DNA of 64,000 bases from Tetradesmus obliquus (taxonomy: Eukaryota > Chlorophyta > Chlorophyceae > Sphaeropleales > Scenedesmaceae): the NCBI GenBank assembly GCA_030272155.1, contig CP126205.1, positions 1,104,501 through 1,168,500 of the forward strand, written 5' to 3'. A program made the translations under genes and the position numbers. The notes beneath the pieces are model-generated. The model worked only from the letters and a program-made list of their open reading frames with translations, had not been told where the DNA came from and ran no database searches. This document shows, one piece after another, positions 44,418-51,698 of the stretch; positions within the stretch are counted from its first letter, which is position 1, and the number at the start of each line of letters is the position of its first letter.

Positions 44418-45233
44418 ATGCAGCGCCCCCTGCAGACGCACCACCTGTTGATTAGCAGCAGCACTGCCTCTGTGGACCTGCACCTGCCGCCCATGCTCTT
44501 GCACAAGGTGGACTCCAGCCACAAGACCAGCTGGAAGGTGTGGATCAGCAAGATCGTGATGCCCAGCTTCATCCCCAACATCTCGGCTGCCAACAACACG
44601 TTCAGGTGGAACAATGTTCAGTACTACCTGTGGCCGGGCAAGTCCACTGCGCAAGACATCTGTTACCAGCTGAGCAGTGTTGGCTGTGTGACCAAGTGGA
44701 GCCATGTGGACAACCGTTTCATCTTTCAGACTGCTGGCCAGCTGGACGTCTCTGCGCCCAGCTCCTGTGCCGACCTGCTGGGCCTGCCTCGTAGTGTCAG
44801 GACCCTGACTGCTGGCTCCAGCTCTGTGCAGGCGCCCCAGCTGGGTCTGTTGGACTACGTCATCGTACACTCCAGCCTGTCCAGCAACACGCACGTGTGG
44901 AGGGATGGGGTGCTGAAGACCAACACCCAGGTCCTGTGCACCCTGCCTGTGAATGATGAGATCCCCTATCCGTTTGAAGACCTGAGCGGTGACCGCGCCG
45001 TGTTCTACCACTCCAGCCTGATCGACAGCATTCGGGTGTGGATCAGTGACGCTGAGCTGGGGCTGATCCCCACCTGTGCCGAGCCCTGGCACTGCACCGT
45101 CACCATTGCAGAGGTGGCTGACGTGTTTGAGGACCAGATGAGCCTGTTGAACAAGAACACGGCCGAGCTGCTGGATCTCAAAAAAATCAACACGGTCTTA
45201 AAGCACAATGCCCCCCAGCAAGCCCCCCAGTAA
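44418..45233 (+). CDS. Probable penton / minor capsid protein
   Basis: 271 residues, beta-rich. The segment PSFIPNISAANNTFRWNNVQYYLWPG, quoted here in two parts as PSFIPNISAANN and FRWNNVQYYLWPG (residues about 50-75), followed by DICYQLSS and FQTAGQLDVSAPSSCADLLGLP, has the look of the jelly-roll minor capsid (penton) proteins of PLVs and Polintons: an N-terminal NISAxNN strand, a G-x-Y-like loop, and a late IRVWISD strand. It lies two genes upstream of the packaging ATPase, a common pairing in PLVs. Assignment rests on pattern and context. The 3' end overlaps the next gene's start by 26 bp. Confidence 0.6.
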   Translation: MQRPLQTHHLLISSSTASVDLHLPPMLLHKVDSSHKTSWKVWISKIVMPSFIPNISAANNTFRWNNVQYYLWPGKSTAQDICYQLSSVGCVTKWSHVDNRFIFQTAGQLDVSAPSSCADLLGLPRSVRTLTAGSSSVQAPQLGLLDYVIVHSSLSSNTHVWRDGVLKTNTQVLCTLPVNDEIPYPFEDLSGDRAVFYHSSLIDSIRVWISDAELGLIPTCAEPWHCTVTIAEVADVFEDQMSLLNKNTAELLDLKKINTVLKHNAPQQAPQ

Positions 45234-45762
45234 TGTTGGGACGAAGCCCAAGGCGAAGCCCAAGGCGAAGCCCAAGCCCAAGGCCTCCTCCATCGTCCAG
45301 AGTGTGCAGGCGCACAGGGCTATGCTGCGCGCCATCACCAAGAGCACCATCGTGAAGAACAACATCTCCTTGAGCAGCGCTGGGTACGCGCCCATGCCCG
45401 TGGGCTTCAACGTCGGCCTTCCCCAACCTGTTGAGCGCCCTGTCTACGGGCTCCCTGCCCTGACCGAGGTGGACGCCAAGCCCAAGGGCTCCAGTGCCGG
45501 CGCCCATGTGAACGCGCTCAACCCTGATGCCGCTGATATCAGCGACGTCCGCCCCCCTAAACGTCGTGCTCCCGATCCAGCCTTAGACAGGCGCACCGTC
45601 AAAGCGATGCGGCACCCTGAACCCCCATTCACGTTTGGTAGTGTCGGTCCCTATACGTCTGATTCGCACCGTGCTACTCAGGAATGGCACAAGGCTCGGC
45701 GGGCCTATCGCTACAACCTCAACCACGACCTGATGTACCGCAACAGGGAGAGCCGCGCATAG
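45208..45762 (+). CDS. Basic virion core-like protein
   Basis: 184 residues starting with a repeat of KPKAKPKAKPKPK, then a helix (SSIVQSVQAHRAMLRAI), a Gly/Pro-rich middle and a basic C-terminus (RRAYRYNLNHDLMYRNRESRA). The very basic, Pro-rich start resembles DNA-condensing core proteins. Start ATG overlaps the end of the penton gene in another frame. No domain recognised; role in DNA packaging is inference. Confidence 0.5.
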   Translation: MPPSKPPSNVGTKPKAKPKAKPKPKASSIVQSVQAHRAMLRAITKSTIVKNNISLSSAGYAPMPVGFNVGLPQPVERPVYGLPALTEVDAKPKGSSAGAHVNALNPDAADISDVRPPKRRAPDPALDRRTVKAMRHPEPPFTFGSVGPYTSDSHRATQEWHKARRAYRYNLNHDLMYRNRESRA

Positions 45763-45822
45763 CGCCCTACCGGAGCGACTAAAATCCAGACATGATCTAT
45801 TGAATCGATAGCGCACTCCGTG

Positions 45823-46794
45823 ATGTACGTCACCAAGGTCCCGCGCTACGAGGTCAAGGCCCCGGCTGCAAAGCTGAAGCACGCGTTCGCCGTGGACACG
45901 CCCGAGGATGGCATCCCGCTGCACCAGCTGGGGCTCATCGTGGGCCGCAAGGGCGGTGGCAAGGGCTTTGCGCTCTTCTCCCTGCTCAGGCAGCTGCGTG
46001 CTGAGGGCCTGGCGGACCGCATCTGGGTGCTGAGCCCCACCTGCCAGAGCAACCGCGACCTGTACACGTCGGCGGGGGTCGCTGACGAAGACCTGGTGGA
46101 TGACGCCACCAATGCCAGCCTGATCAAGGTGCTGGAGGCGATCGACCAGGAGGCCGCCGAGTACCAGCAGCACAAGCGCGCCCTGGACGACTACGCGCTG
46201 CTGCAACGCCTGCTCAAGAAGCGCCACGTCGACATCGAGCGCATCGACCCCGACCTGCTGTTCAGGGCCTTCTCTGGCGACTTCATCGACCAGCCCCCTC
46301 CGCCCTACCGCTACGACGCCAATCGGCCCGCCAGCAGAAAGGGCAAGCCCCCTGTGCTGCACATCGTGCTGGATGACGTGCAGGGCACGGAGCTGATGGC
46401 GGGCTCCTACAAGGCGCCCCTGCACAACCTGGCGCTCCGGCACCGGCACGTGGCAGGGGGCCTGGGCTGCTCCCTGTGGCTGGTGGCGCAGTCGCTCAAG
46501 GCGCAGGCTGCGGGCCTGCCTCGCTCCATCCGCGAGAACGCCTCGCTGGTGGGCATCTTCAAGCTCAAGGACGAGAAGATGGTGCAAGCGCTCCTGGACA
46601 TGTACGGCGCGGACGTGCCACAGGCGCAGCTGCTCAAGGCCTACGAGTACGCCACCAACCGGCCCTTTGGCTTCCTGTGCATCGACTTTGGCGCGCCCGC
46701 GAAGCACCGCCTGCGAGCAGGCTGGGACGAAATTATTAGCTTTGCAAAAAGCACAAATGACACGCACCCTAAGAGTGCGCTCCCTGTGGTTTAG
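45823..46794 (+). CDS. Genome-packaging ATPase (FtsK/HerA superfamily, A32-like)
   Basis: 323 residues. Drives viral DNA into the capsid. Walker A is GRKGGGKG (residues ~40-47; Gly-rich with Lys, ending G instead of the usual S/T). Walker B is LHIVLDDVQG. The downstream SLWLVAQSL strand with its Gln is the HerA-type sensor position. GFLCIDFGAP forms the terminal strand. Length fits PLV and NCLDV packaging ATPases. ATG 45823 is chosen because the codon before it is GTG. It is separated from the upstream gene by 60 bp containing a CCCTACCGG motif. Confidence 0.8.
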   Translation: MYVTKVPRYEVKAPAAKLKHAFAVDTPEDGIPLHQLGLIVGRKGGGKGFALFSLLRQLRAEGLADRIWVLSPTCQSNRDLYTSAGVADEDLVDDATNASLIKVLEAIDQEAAEYQQHKRALDDYALLQRLLKKRHVDIERIDPDLLFRAFSGDFIDQPPPPYRYDANRPASRKGKPPVLHIVLDDVQGTELMAGSYKAPLHNLALRHRHVAGGLGCSLWLVAQSLKAQAAGLPRSIRENASLVGIFKLKDEKMVQALLDMYGADVPQAQLLKAYEYATNRPFGFLCIDFGAPAKHRLRAGWDEIISFAKSTNDTHPKSALPVV

Positions 46795-46901
46795 AGTGCT
46801 CTGCTGGTTTGGCTTCTGCGGTGCAGGCTGCATCCGCGCGCCCAGGGGCACCAGCCCCCTCTCGGTCACCGTGACACGAAATTATAGCCGCCGACCCACA
46901 G

Positions 46902-47126
46902 ATGAGCAGCCCACCCGAATTCATGCTGGACATGCTGTGCGCCGAGTTCCCCAACGTGCAGCGCGAGGTGCTGGAGCTGTGCATAGAGACACACCAAGGC
47001 CTAGAGCAGGAGCTCGGCGACGATTATGACGTGGAGGATGCGCTGGACAAACTATGTGCGCAGTATGCAAGCTCTGTGTCGATCGACGATGGAGAGGACG
47101 GGTCACAGAGTGCTGCTGAGCAGTAG
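46902..47126 (+). CDS. CUE/UBA-like small acidic protein
   Basis: 74 residues. FMLDMLCAEFPNVQREVLELC and DYDVEDALDKLCAQ follow the CUE/UBA three-helix pattern (LxxxFP...V...L...G/D-x-E-x-A-x-D-x-L), a ubiquitin-binding fold of cellular origin. The tail is acidic (DDGEDGSQSAAEQ). Preceded by AT-rich ACGAAATTATAG about 20 bp upstream, a candidate promoter box. A viral ubiquitin-binding role would be unusual; assignment is by helix pattern only. Confidence 0.45.
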   Translation: MSSPPEFMLDMLCAEFPNVQREVLELCIETHQGLEQELGDDYDVEDALDKLCAQYASSVSIDDGEDGSQSAAEQ

Positions 47127-47517
47127 CGCTGCCTCGGACCGGCCGAACGCCTCCACCGCCACCTGGCTGCTGCCCTCCACGCTGCCCCTCGGGGAGTACT
47201 CGGCAGTCAAGCTGGTGTGGTCGAGCTGCGTGGTCACGGGGACCCTGGACAGCATTGCTGTGGTCATCCCGCAGCTGAGGCAGGACTCCTACGACACAGG
47301 CACCAAGTCCATGGGGCGCGTGGTGGGTCTGCTGCAGCCCAAGCTCAACGTGAGCGGCCAGTACGTGTACTATGCGACCGACGCCGACAATGGCCCCATC
47401 GACGTGCAGGCCGGCAACTTTGAGACCTACCTCACGGTGAGCCTGCAGCATGTCACGGGCAAGGTCGCCGCCGTGGCGGGCGGTGAGTGGTCCATTCTGC
47501 TAGAGTTTATCGATTGA
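47089..47517 (+). CDS. Small beta-rich structural-type protein
   Basis: 142 residues from ATG 47089, overlapping the end of the CUE-like gene in another frame. Beta-strand pattern throughout (SAVKLVWSSCVVTGTLDSIAVV broken here as SAVKLVWSS and GTLDSIAVV; GQYVYYATDAD; YLTVSLQHV; WSILLEFID). A single jelly-roll-like capsid-associated or cement protein is possible, but no family was recognised. Confidence 0.5.
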   Translation: MERTGHRVLLSSSAASDRPNASTATWLLPSTLPLGEYSAVKLVWSSCVVTGTLDSIAVVIPQLRQDSYDTGTKSMGRVVGLLQPKLNVSGQYVYYATDADNGPIDVQAGNFETYLTVSLQHVTGKVAAVAGGEWSILLEFID

Positions 47518-47543
47518 AAGGTCATCACGTAGTGTGCCCTACC

Positions 47544-48443
47544 ATGACCCTGATCAGCGTAACCCTTCCTGGCTCCACTGAGCACCCGGTCCAGGGAACC
47601 CTCTACCGTGTGACCAGCTCCTCTGGCAGCGATCCATCCAACGCATTTGACGGCGACGGCTCCACCGCCTGGACCTCTGCGGCCACGTATACGCCTAATG
47701 CTGTCAACTTGCTCAAGTACGCAGGGGGCTCGGCGCCTGTCACCTCAGGTGTTCAGGGCGAGTGGCTGCAGGTGGACATGCCCGTGGCTGGTAGGCTGGT
47801 GGCCTACGACTTTAGTGCCATCTCCCTCCCCAAGGATGGGCAGCCTGGGCGGTGGGTCGTCTACGGCTCCAATGACGGCGGCCAGTCGTTTCCGTGGAAC
47901 GCTCAGGCCTTGATCACGACCGGTCCCCAGTACACCTGGCAGCGCAACACGCTCCCGAACCGGCCCAGCTCAGCGTATCAGACCTACCGCCTGGTGGTCC
48001 GCGGAGTGCTGCACAGCGACCCCAACCTGGCCGCCTACGCAGCCTTCCTGCCCACGCTGACACTGATCATGGAGACCGACATCAGCCCCCAGTGGCCGCT
48101 GTCGGTAGGGTCGACAGGGTCGACACTGAAGCTGGTAGGAGTCAGCCCGCTGCAGCTTGCGTATGCCAGTGATGCGCGCCAGGACCACATCTTGGTGTTG
48201 AGCGACTCCGTGGTTCAACGGGAGTCATTCGATACCAGATCAAAGTGCCCGAGCACGGTGCTGGGGGTCGTGTTCAAGGGCGCGATCACGTGGACGACGT
48301 GCGCCCACCAAAACGGGGCGGTGCGGGTGTTGCCGCTGGGGCCTGGGCAGCCGCTGCCTCTCAGGCTGGTATGGGCTTCAGACAGGACGCCCGTGACGCT
48401 CGGGTCATCCGCCACGCTGTTCTTGGAGTCTCTGAATGGATGA
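47544..48443 (+). CDS. Discoidin (F5/8 type C-like) domain protein, putative attachment protein
   Basis: 299 residues from ATG 47544. Residues ~30-140 follow the F5/8C/discoidin pattern: AFDGDGSTAWTS, GEWLQVDMP, then a YDFSAIS strand and WVVYGSNDGGQSF. This galactose-binding-like fold binds sugars or lipids. The C-terminal half has two more beta regions (VGVSPLQLAYA, TVLGVVFKG). It has no signal peptide, and the neighbours are structural genes, so a virion surface, receptor-binding role is likely. Ends at a convergent hairpin region shared with the next gene. Confidence 0.65.
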   Translation: MTLISVTLPGSTEHPVQGTLYRVTSSSGSDPSNAFDGDGSTAWTSAATYTPNAVNLLKYAGGSAPVTSGVQGEWLQVDMPVAGRLVAYDFSAISLPKDGQPGRWVVYGSNDGGQSFPWNAQALITTGPQYTWQRNTLPNRPSSAYQTYRLVVRGVLHSDPNLAAYAAFLPTLTLIMETDISPQWPLSVGSTGSTLKLVGVSPLQLAYASDARQDHILVLSDSVVQRESFDTRSKCPSTVLGVVFKGAITWTTCAHQNGAVRVLPLGPGQPLPLRLVWASDRTPVTLGSSATLFLESLNG

Positions 48444-48459
48444 GTGCCAGGTCAGTCGT

Positions 48460-48492
48460 CTGTGACGACCCTACCGGACTCATGCGGTAGCG
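48460..48492. terminator. Double hairpin between convergent viral genes
   Basis: GTCGTC-TGT-GACGAC (48467-48481 region) is followed directly by CTACCG...CGGTAG. The stretch lies between gene ends at 48443 (+) and 48510 (-). The same GTCGTCTGTGACGACCCTACCGG string recurs at 48877-48902 behind the MCP gene. Proposed 3'-end/termination signal; not demonstrated. Confidence 0.55.
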
Positions 48493-48509
48493 GGACGCTT
48501 CGTCGTCCC

Positions 48510-48809
48510 TCACCACTCGTGTGAAAACTTGGGGTCGTTGCTGCCATTGAAGGCATCCTTGTCGACCTTGCTGGGCGTGTTGGCGTAGCCCATGGCGCCC
48601 CAGGTGTTGAAGTCGCGCCCCTTGGGCAGGTGGTCTATGCCCGCAATGGGGTACCTTGGCGCGTTGTAGGGCAGGTAGCTGCCACCAAAGCCGGTGTAGC
48701 CGTTGATGCCCTGGTACTGAAGGCCCTGACGCGCGTCGCCCTTGTCAAACTGCAAGCTCGCGCCGTACGCCCAGGTCTTGCGTGCTCCCTGTGGTGCAGA
48801 GCCGTCCAT
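48510..48809 (-). CDS. Small Gly/Tyr/Asn-rich protein
   Basis: 99 residues, ATG 48809, TGA at 48510. Rich in Gly, Tyr and Asn (GLQYQGINGYTGFGGSYLP, FNTWGAMGYANTP), little hydrophobic core. Lies directly downstream of the MCP on the same strand (95 bp apart), so it may be co-expressed late. No family recognised. Confidence 0.5.
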   Translation of the reverse strand: MDGSAPQGARKTWAYGASLQFDKGDARQGLQYQGINGYTGFGGSYLPYNAPRYPIAGIDHLPKGRDFNTWGAMGYANTPSKVDKDAFNGSNDPKFSHEW

Positions 48810-48876
48810 TGCAATGATACTATTGGTTTAGACATTTACTGCAAAGGAGAAATCTGCTATTGCAGAGTAAGGATTT

Positions 48877-48902
48877 GCAGTCGTCTGTGACGACCCTACC
48901 GG
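48877..48902. terminator. Hairpin motif behind the MCP gene
   Basis: Within 3 bp of the MCP stop (48905-48907, minus strand): GTCGTC-TGT-GACGAC followed by CCTACCGG. Identical over ~22 bp to 48464-48485. Confidence 0.6.
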
Positions 48903-48904
48903 TG

Positions 48905-50179
48905 CTACTGCAAATAGCCGACCACCTGGCCGGGCGACACCACGCACTGGCTGGTGCACTCCACCACGATCACTGCTGTGTGGCCGCCGCTGGCGTTGGT
49001 GACGCGGAAAATGATGGGCATGGGGTTGGCCATGGTGTCCATGCCTGACAGCACTGGGACCTCGCCCAGCTCTGCGCCGTGCTCCAGGCTCACTGTGAAC
49101 ACAAACTTGCGGGAGGTCCAGTCGGCCTGGTCCTTGATGGAGTTGAAGTAGAGCAGGTTCTTGCCGGTGCCGTTCAGGGCGCTCTTGAGCAGCATGTAGG
49201 CGGTGCCGCGGTCGCATGGGAAGGCGGGCAGTGTGGCGTTGTTTAGCACGAAGTTCAGCTGGGTGTTGGAGCCCATCGAGCTCGAGTTGAAGTAGTTGCT
49301 GAGCTCGTTGTTTGCTTCGTATGTGCCCTGGGTGCCGGTGTAGCCCGTGGCGCGCAGCATGCCCCACAGCTGGTCGATGCACTGGGAGCTCACCATGACG
49401 GTGTGGTCCTGGCTGGTGCCACCGGCGGTGGACACGGCGGTCACGTAGTTTTTGAAGGGAATCACCAGGCCGCCCGCGTTGACCTTCTTGGCTATCATGG
49501 CCTGGTACAGCCCGTTGCCAAAGTCGATTGTCTTCACATACATGCATGTCTTCGACAGCTGGTAGGTGGGGTTGGTGTCGTCGCTCGCCAGCACCTTGGG
49601 CAGCGCGAACTGGATGTCCAGCTGCACCGTGCCGAGGGCGCCGGTGTCGATGAAGCGCTGGTGCGTGCCTCCCAGCAGGGTGCCGTGCAGGCTGTTGACG
49701 GACCAGGTGGCCTGGGCGCCTCCTGCGGCAGGTGCGACCGAGCCTGGAATCGCCTGGGTCGCCTGGTGGTCTGTGGCAGTGGACAGGTCGGTGTAGTTTT
49801 CGTACACGGCCAGCTCCTTGCGCTTTGCTGCAGCGAGGGTCACGTTGTCGAGCATTGCGATCACCTCATTATAATTCGTCGCGCCTGAGCCAATGGTCAC
49901 GCCGTTGCAGCTGACTGTCACTCGCTGAATGATGCCTGCACCAAAGCCTGGCAGGGACGCCTTCTTGGTGGCCGTGCTGACGCCAGCGTCGAACTTGCCC
50001 TGCAGCCAGATGGAGTGCGTGTCCAGCACCTTGTACGCAGGCAGCCTGAAGGAGCACACGGCGCCGGGGCCGAACGTGTCGGTGTTCATGGGCGTGATCT
50101 TCAGCGTGTTTGACTGGTACTGGCTCAGGCGCTGCACGATGATGGCAAGGTTGCGGGGGATTCCCTCTGCAATTGACAT
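48905..50179 (-). CDS. Major capsid protein (double jelly-roll, PLV type)
   Basis: 424 residues. Forms the trimeric capsomers. The N-terminus (IPRNLAIIVQRLSQYQSNTLKI, then FGPGAVCSFRLPAYKVLDTHSIWLQG, shown here as FGPGAVCSFRLPA and VLDTHSIWLQG) matches the start of PLV major capsid proteins: a Q-x-N strand, G-P-G turn, FRLP and LDxxS. The middle and C-terminal halves each carry beta-rich stretches (VQLDIQFALPKVL; GLVIPFKNYV; RKFVFTVSLEHG; PIIFRVTNASG), as expected for two jelly rolls. A candidate AT-rich promoter, AATAATATCG, lies ~35 bp upstream of the ATG on the minus strand. Length is somewhat short for the class. Stop TAG is followed by a hairpin. Confidence 0.82.
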   Translation of the reverse strand: MSIAEGIPRNLAIIVQRLSQYQSNTLKITPMNTDTFGPGAVCSFRLPAYKVLDTHSIWLQGKFDAGVSTATKKASLPGFGAGIIQRVTVSCNGVTIGSGATNYNEVIAMLDNVTLAAAKRKELAVYENYTDLSTATDHQATQAIPGSVAPAAGGAQATWSVNSLHGTLLGGTHQRFIDTGALGTVQLDIQFALPKVLASDDTNPTYQLSKTCMYVKTIDFGNGLYQAMIAKKVNAGGLVIPFKNYVTAVSTAGGTSQDHTVMVSSQCIDQLWGMLRATGYTGTQGTYEANNELSNYFNSSSMGSNTQLNFVLNNATLPAFPCDRGTAYMLLKSALNGTGKNLLYFNSIKDQADWTSRKFVFTVSLEHGAELGEVPVLSGMDTMANPMPIIFRVTNASGGHTAVIVVECTSQCVVSPGQVVGYLQ

Positions 50180-50336
50180 GTTTTGCTCGGACGTGATACC
50201 AGAGCGTACGATATTATTGCTGCTGAACCGAATGTCGGCAGCTAAGCTGCTCTAGTATGGGCGCTACGCCGCCTTGTTGGCACTGTGGCCAACGGCAGGC
50301 TTGTTGGGCAAAGCCCAACGTTGGGCAAAGCCCAAC

Positions 50337-50534
50337 TCAGGCCGCTTGCAGCATCCTATTGGCGGTCTGTACGCCCCTTGCTATGACCTCAGAGGCACCT
50401 CCTGTGACCCCAGAGAGTGCTGGGCCTGCAACATTGGCCACGGAGGCAGCGATGCTGCCGGCACGCTTGAGGACTGGCAGGGCCTTGTGCACGCCGGACT
50501 GGACCTTGCGGACGAATGAACCAAAGCTGGGCAT
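50337..50534 (-). CDS. Amphipathic basic 65-residue protein
   Basis: ATG at 50534, immediately preceded by GCTTATATCAC (TATA-like). Sequence MPSFGSFVRKVQSGVHKALP, then LKRAGSIAASVANVAGPAL and GGASEVIARGVQTANRML. It can form two amphipathic, positively charged helices separated by Gly/Pro. Such peptides in adenovirus-lineage virions act in membrane disruption or as capsid-internal proteins; this is inference. Located 160 bp upstream of the MCP on the same strand and divergent from the HNH gene. Confidence 0.5.
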   Translation of the reverse strand: MPSFGSFVRKVQSGVHKALPVLKRAGSIAASVANVAGPALSGVTGGASEVIARGVQTANRMLQAA

Positions 50535-50574
50535 GTGATATAAGCCCTCGCGAGATATTAATGCTCGTGAGACC

Positions 50575-51081
50575 ATGGAGTCGGTACCGACCCTTCCGGA
50601 GACTTGGAGAACTGTCGAGTGCGCCCCCGAGTATAGCGTGAGCAACCTTGGACGCGTGATGTCCTTCAAGCGTAGGCGCCCGAAGATCTTGAATGGCTGG
50701 GTGGACACCAAGGGCTATCGCAGAGTCGCGATCGATGGCAAGACCATGAGCCTGGGGCGCCTTGTCGCAGTGGCATTCCTGCCAAACCCAGAAGGTCTGG
50801 CTGAGATTGATCACATCGACCGTGACCCCTTGAACAACAGGCTCGACAACATCCGCTGGGCCAGCAGGTCACTAAACTGTATCAACCGGAGGACCTGGGG
50901 CGACTGTTGCTACCGCGGCGTGACCTACCACAGGAGGGCTTGCAAGTTTCATGCACAGATCCGCCACCATGGCGTGCATACCAGCCTTGGGTACTACGAA
51001 ACCCCCGAGGAGGCCGCGAGCGTCTTTGATTTCCATGCGAAGGAGCTGAGGGGCTCTGATGCCGAGCTGAACTTTGGATGA
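50575..51081 (+). CDS. HNH endonuclease with NUMOD4 and AP2-like domains
   Basis: 168 residues. NUMOD4-type start: ETWRTVECAPEYSVSNLGRVMS (residues 8-29; key positions W, Y-x-V-S-N-x-G-x-V). HNH core: IDHIDRDPLNNRLDNIRWAS (~81-100; His of DHID, the NN pair, N of DNIRW). The C-terminal YRGVTYHRRACKFHAQIRHHG (~115-135) is an AP2-like DNA-binding module ending in GYYETPEEAA. This arrangement is typical of free-standing homing endonucleases in phages and large DNA viruses. The motifs are complete, so it looks active. It sits between capsid genes and the lipase. Confidence 0.85.
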   Translation: MESVPTLPETWRTVECAPEYSVSNLGRVMSFKRRRPKILNGWVDTKGYRRVAIDGKTMSLGRLVAVAFLPNPEGLAEIDHIDRDPLNNRLDNIRWASRSLNCINRRTWGDCCYRGVTYHRRACKFHAQIRHHGVHTSLGYYETPEEAASVFDFHAKELRGSDAELNFG

Positions 51082-51106
51082 GTCGCGTGCGGCCCTACCG
51101 GAGTCG
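51082..51106. terminator. CCCTACCGG-type intergenic motif between convergent genes
   Basis: GTCGCGTGCGGCCCTACCGGAGTCGC fills the 25-bp gap between the HNH stop and the lipase stop; it shares CCCTACCGGA with 45766-45775 and 48470-48479. No strong hairpin here, only the shared string. Confidence 0.4.
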
Positions 51107-51682
51107 CTACCTAAAATTCTTCAGCGCGTGATGGTCCTTGCCCTTGGCTTTCACAAAGGTGTTGCGGCTGTTGGGGAAGAAGCGGGCCATGGCGGACACT
51201 GGGTCCTTGCCAGAGATGTAGAGGTGATTGTTCGGCTTTGAATAATTCGCTGTGGCCAGCAGGGGCACGTGAGGATTGTAGAGGTGCGTCTCTATGCCAT
51301 AGCGTGTCCCCAGGTGCCCAGCCACCAGGCCTCCTGCACTGTGTCCAGTGGCCACCAGGCCTTCCTTGCCATGTTTCTGGATCACTTTGCTCAGGTGAGC
51401 TTCAGCGTTTTTGTGGCGACTAGTGAAGCGTGCGAAGCCCAGGGTGCTCAGCAGGTTGTTGGTCATGTCGCGTAGGCCATGCTTTTTCAAGGAGGTCCCC
51501 CTGTGACCTATGACCGTCTTTGGGCCCTGGGTGTTGTCAGCGTTGCGAACCCAGACCTTGGAGTCCTTGCCAGACAACTCTGCATCCAGCTTGTAGCCTT
51601 GCATGGTGTCGGCGTCCTGGGCCTCGCTGTAGGATGCGTTGGCAAAGTCAGCAAAGTTTGGTCCGGAAGTATCGATCGCCAT
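51107..51682 (-). CDS. Lipase (class 3-like alpha/beta hydrolase)
   Basis: 191 residues. Contains TVIGHRGTSLKK (the strand and oxyanion region of class 3 lipases) and the nucleophile elbow LVATGHSAGGLVAGHLG (GHSAG, Ser nucleophile), then YNPHVPLL and ISGKDPVSAM (Asp candidate) and a C-terminal KDHHALKNF His. All three triad candidates are present. PLVs and other Preplasmiviricota often carry such lipases, thought to help membrane penetration. ATG 51682 is used; the codon at 51706 is GTG. Only 16 bp separate it from the divergent fibre gene. Confidence 0.72.
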   Translation of the reverse strand: MAIDTSGPNFADFANASYSEAQDADTMQGYKLDAELSGKDSKVWVRNADNTQGPKTVIGHRGTSLKKHGLRDMTNNLLSTLGFARFTSRHKNAEAHLSKVIQKHGKEGLVATGHSAGGLVAGHLGTRYGIETHLYNPHVPLLATANYSKPNNHLYISGKDPVSAMARFFPNSRNTFVKAKGKDHHALKNFR

Positions 51683-51698
51683 AGTAGAGCCGTCCAAA

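Noticed and set aside
45583..46869. 428-codon minus-strand open frame
   Set aside because: Antisense shadow of the packaging ATPase; no motifs, skewed composition.
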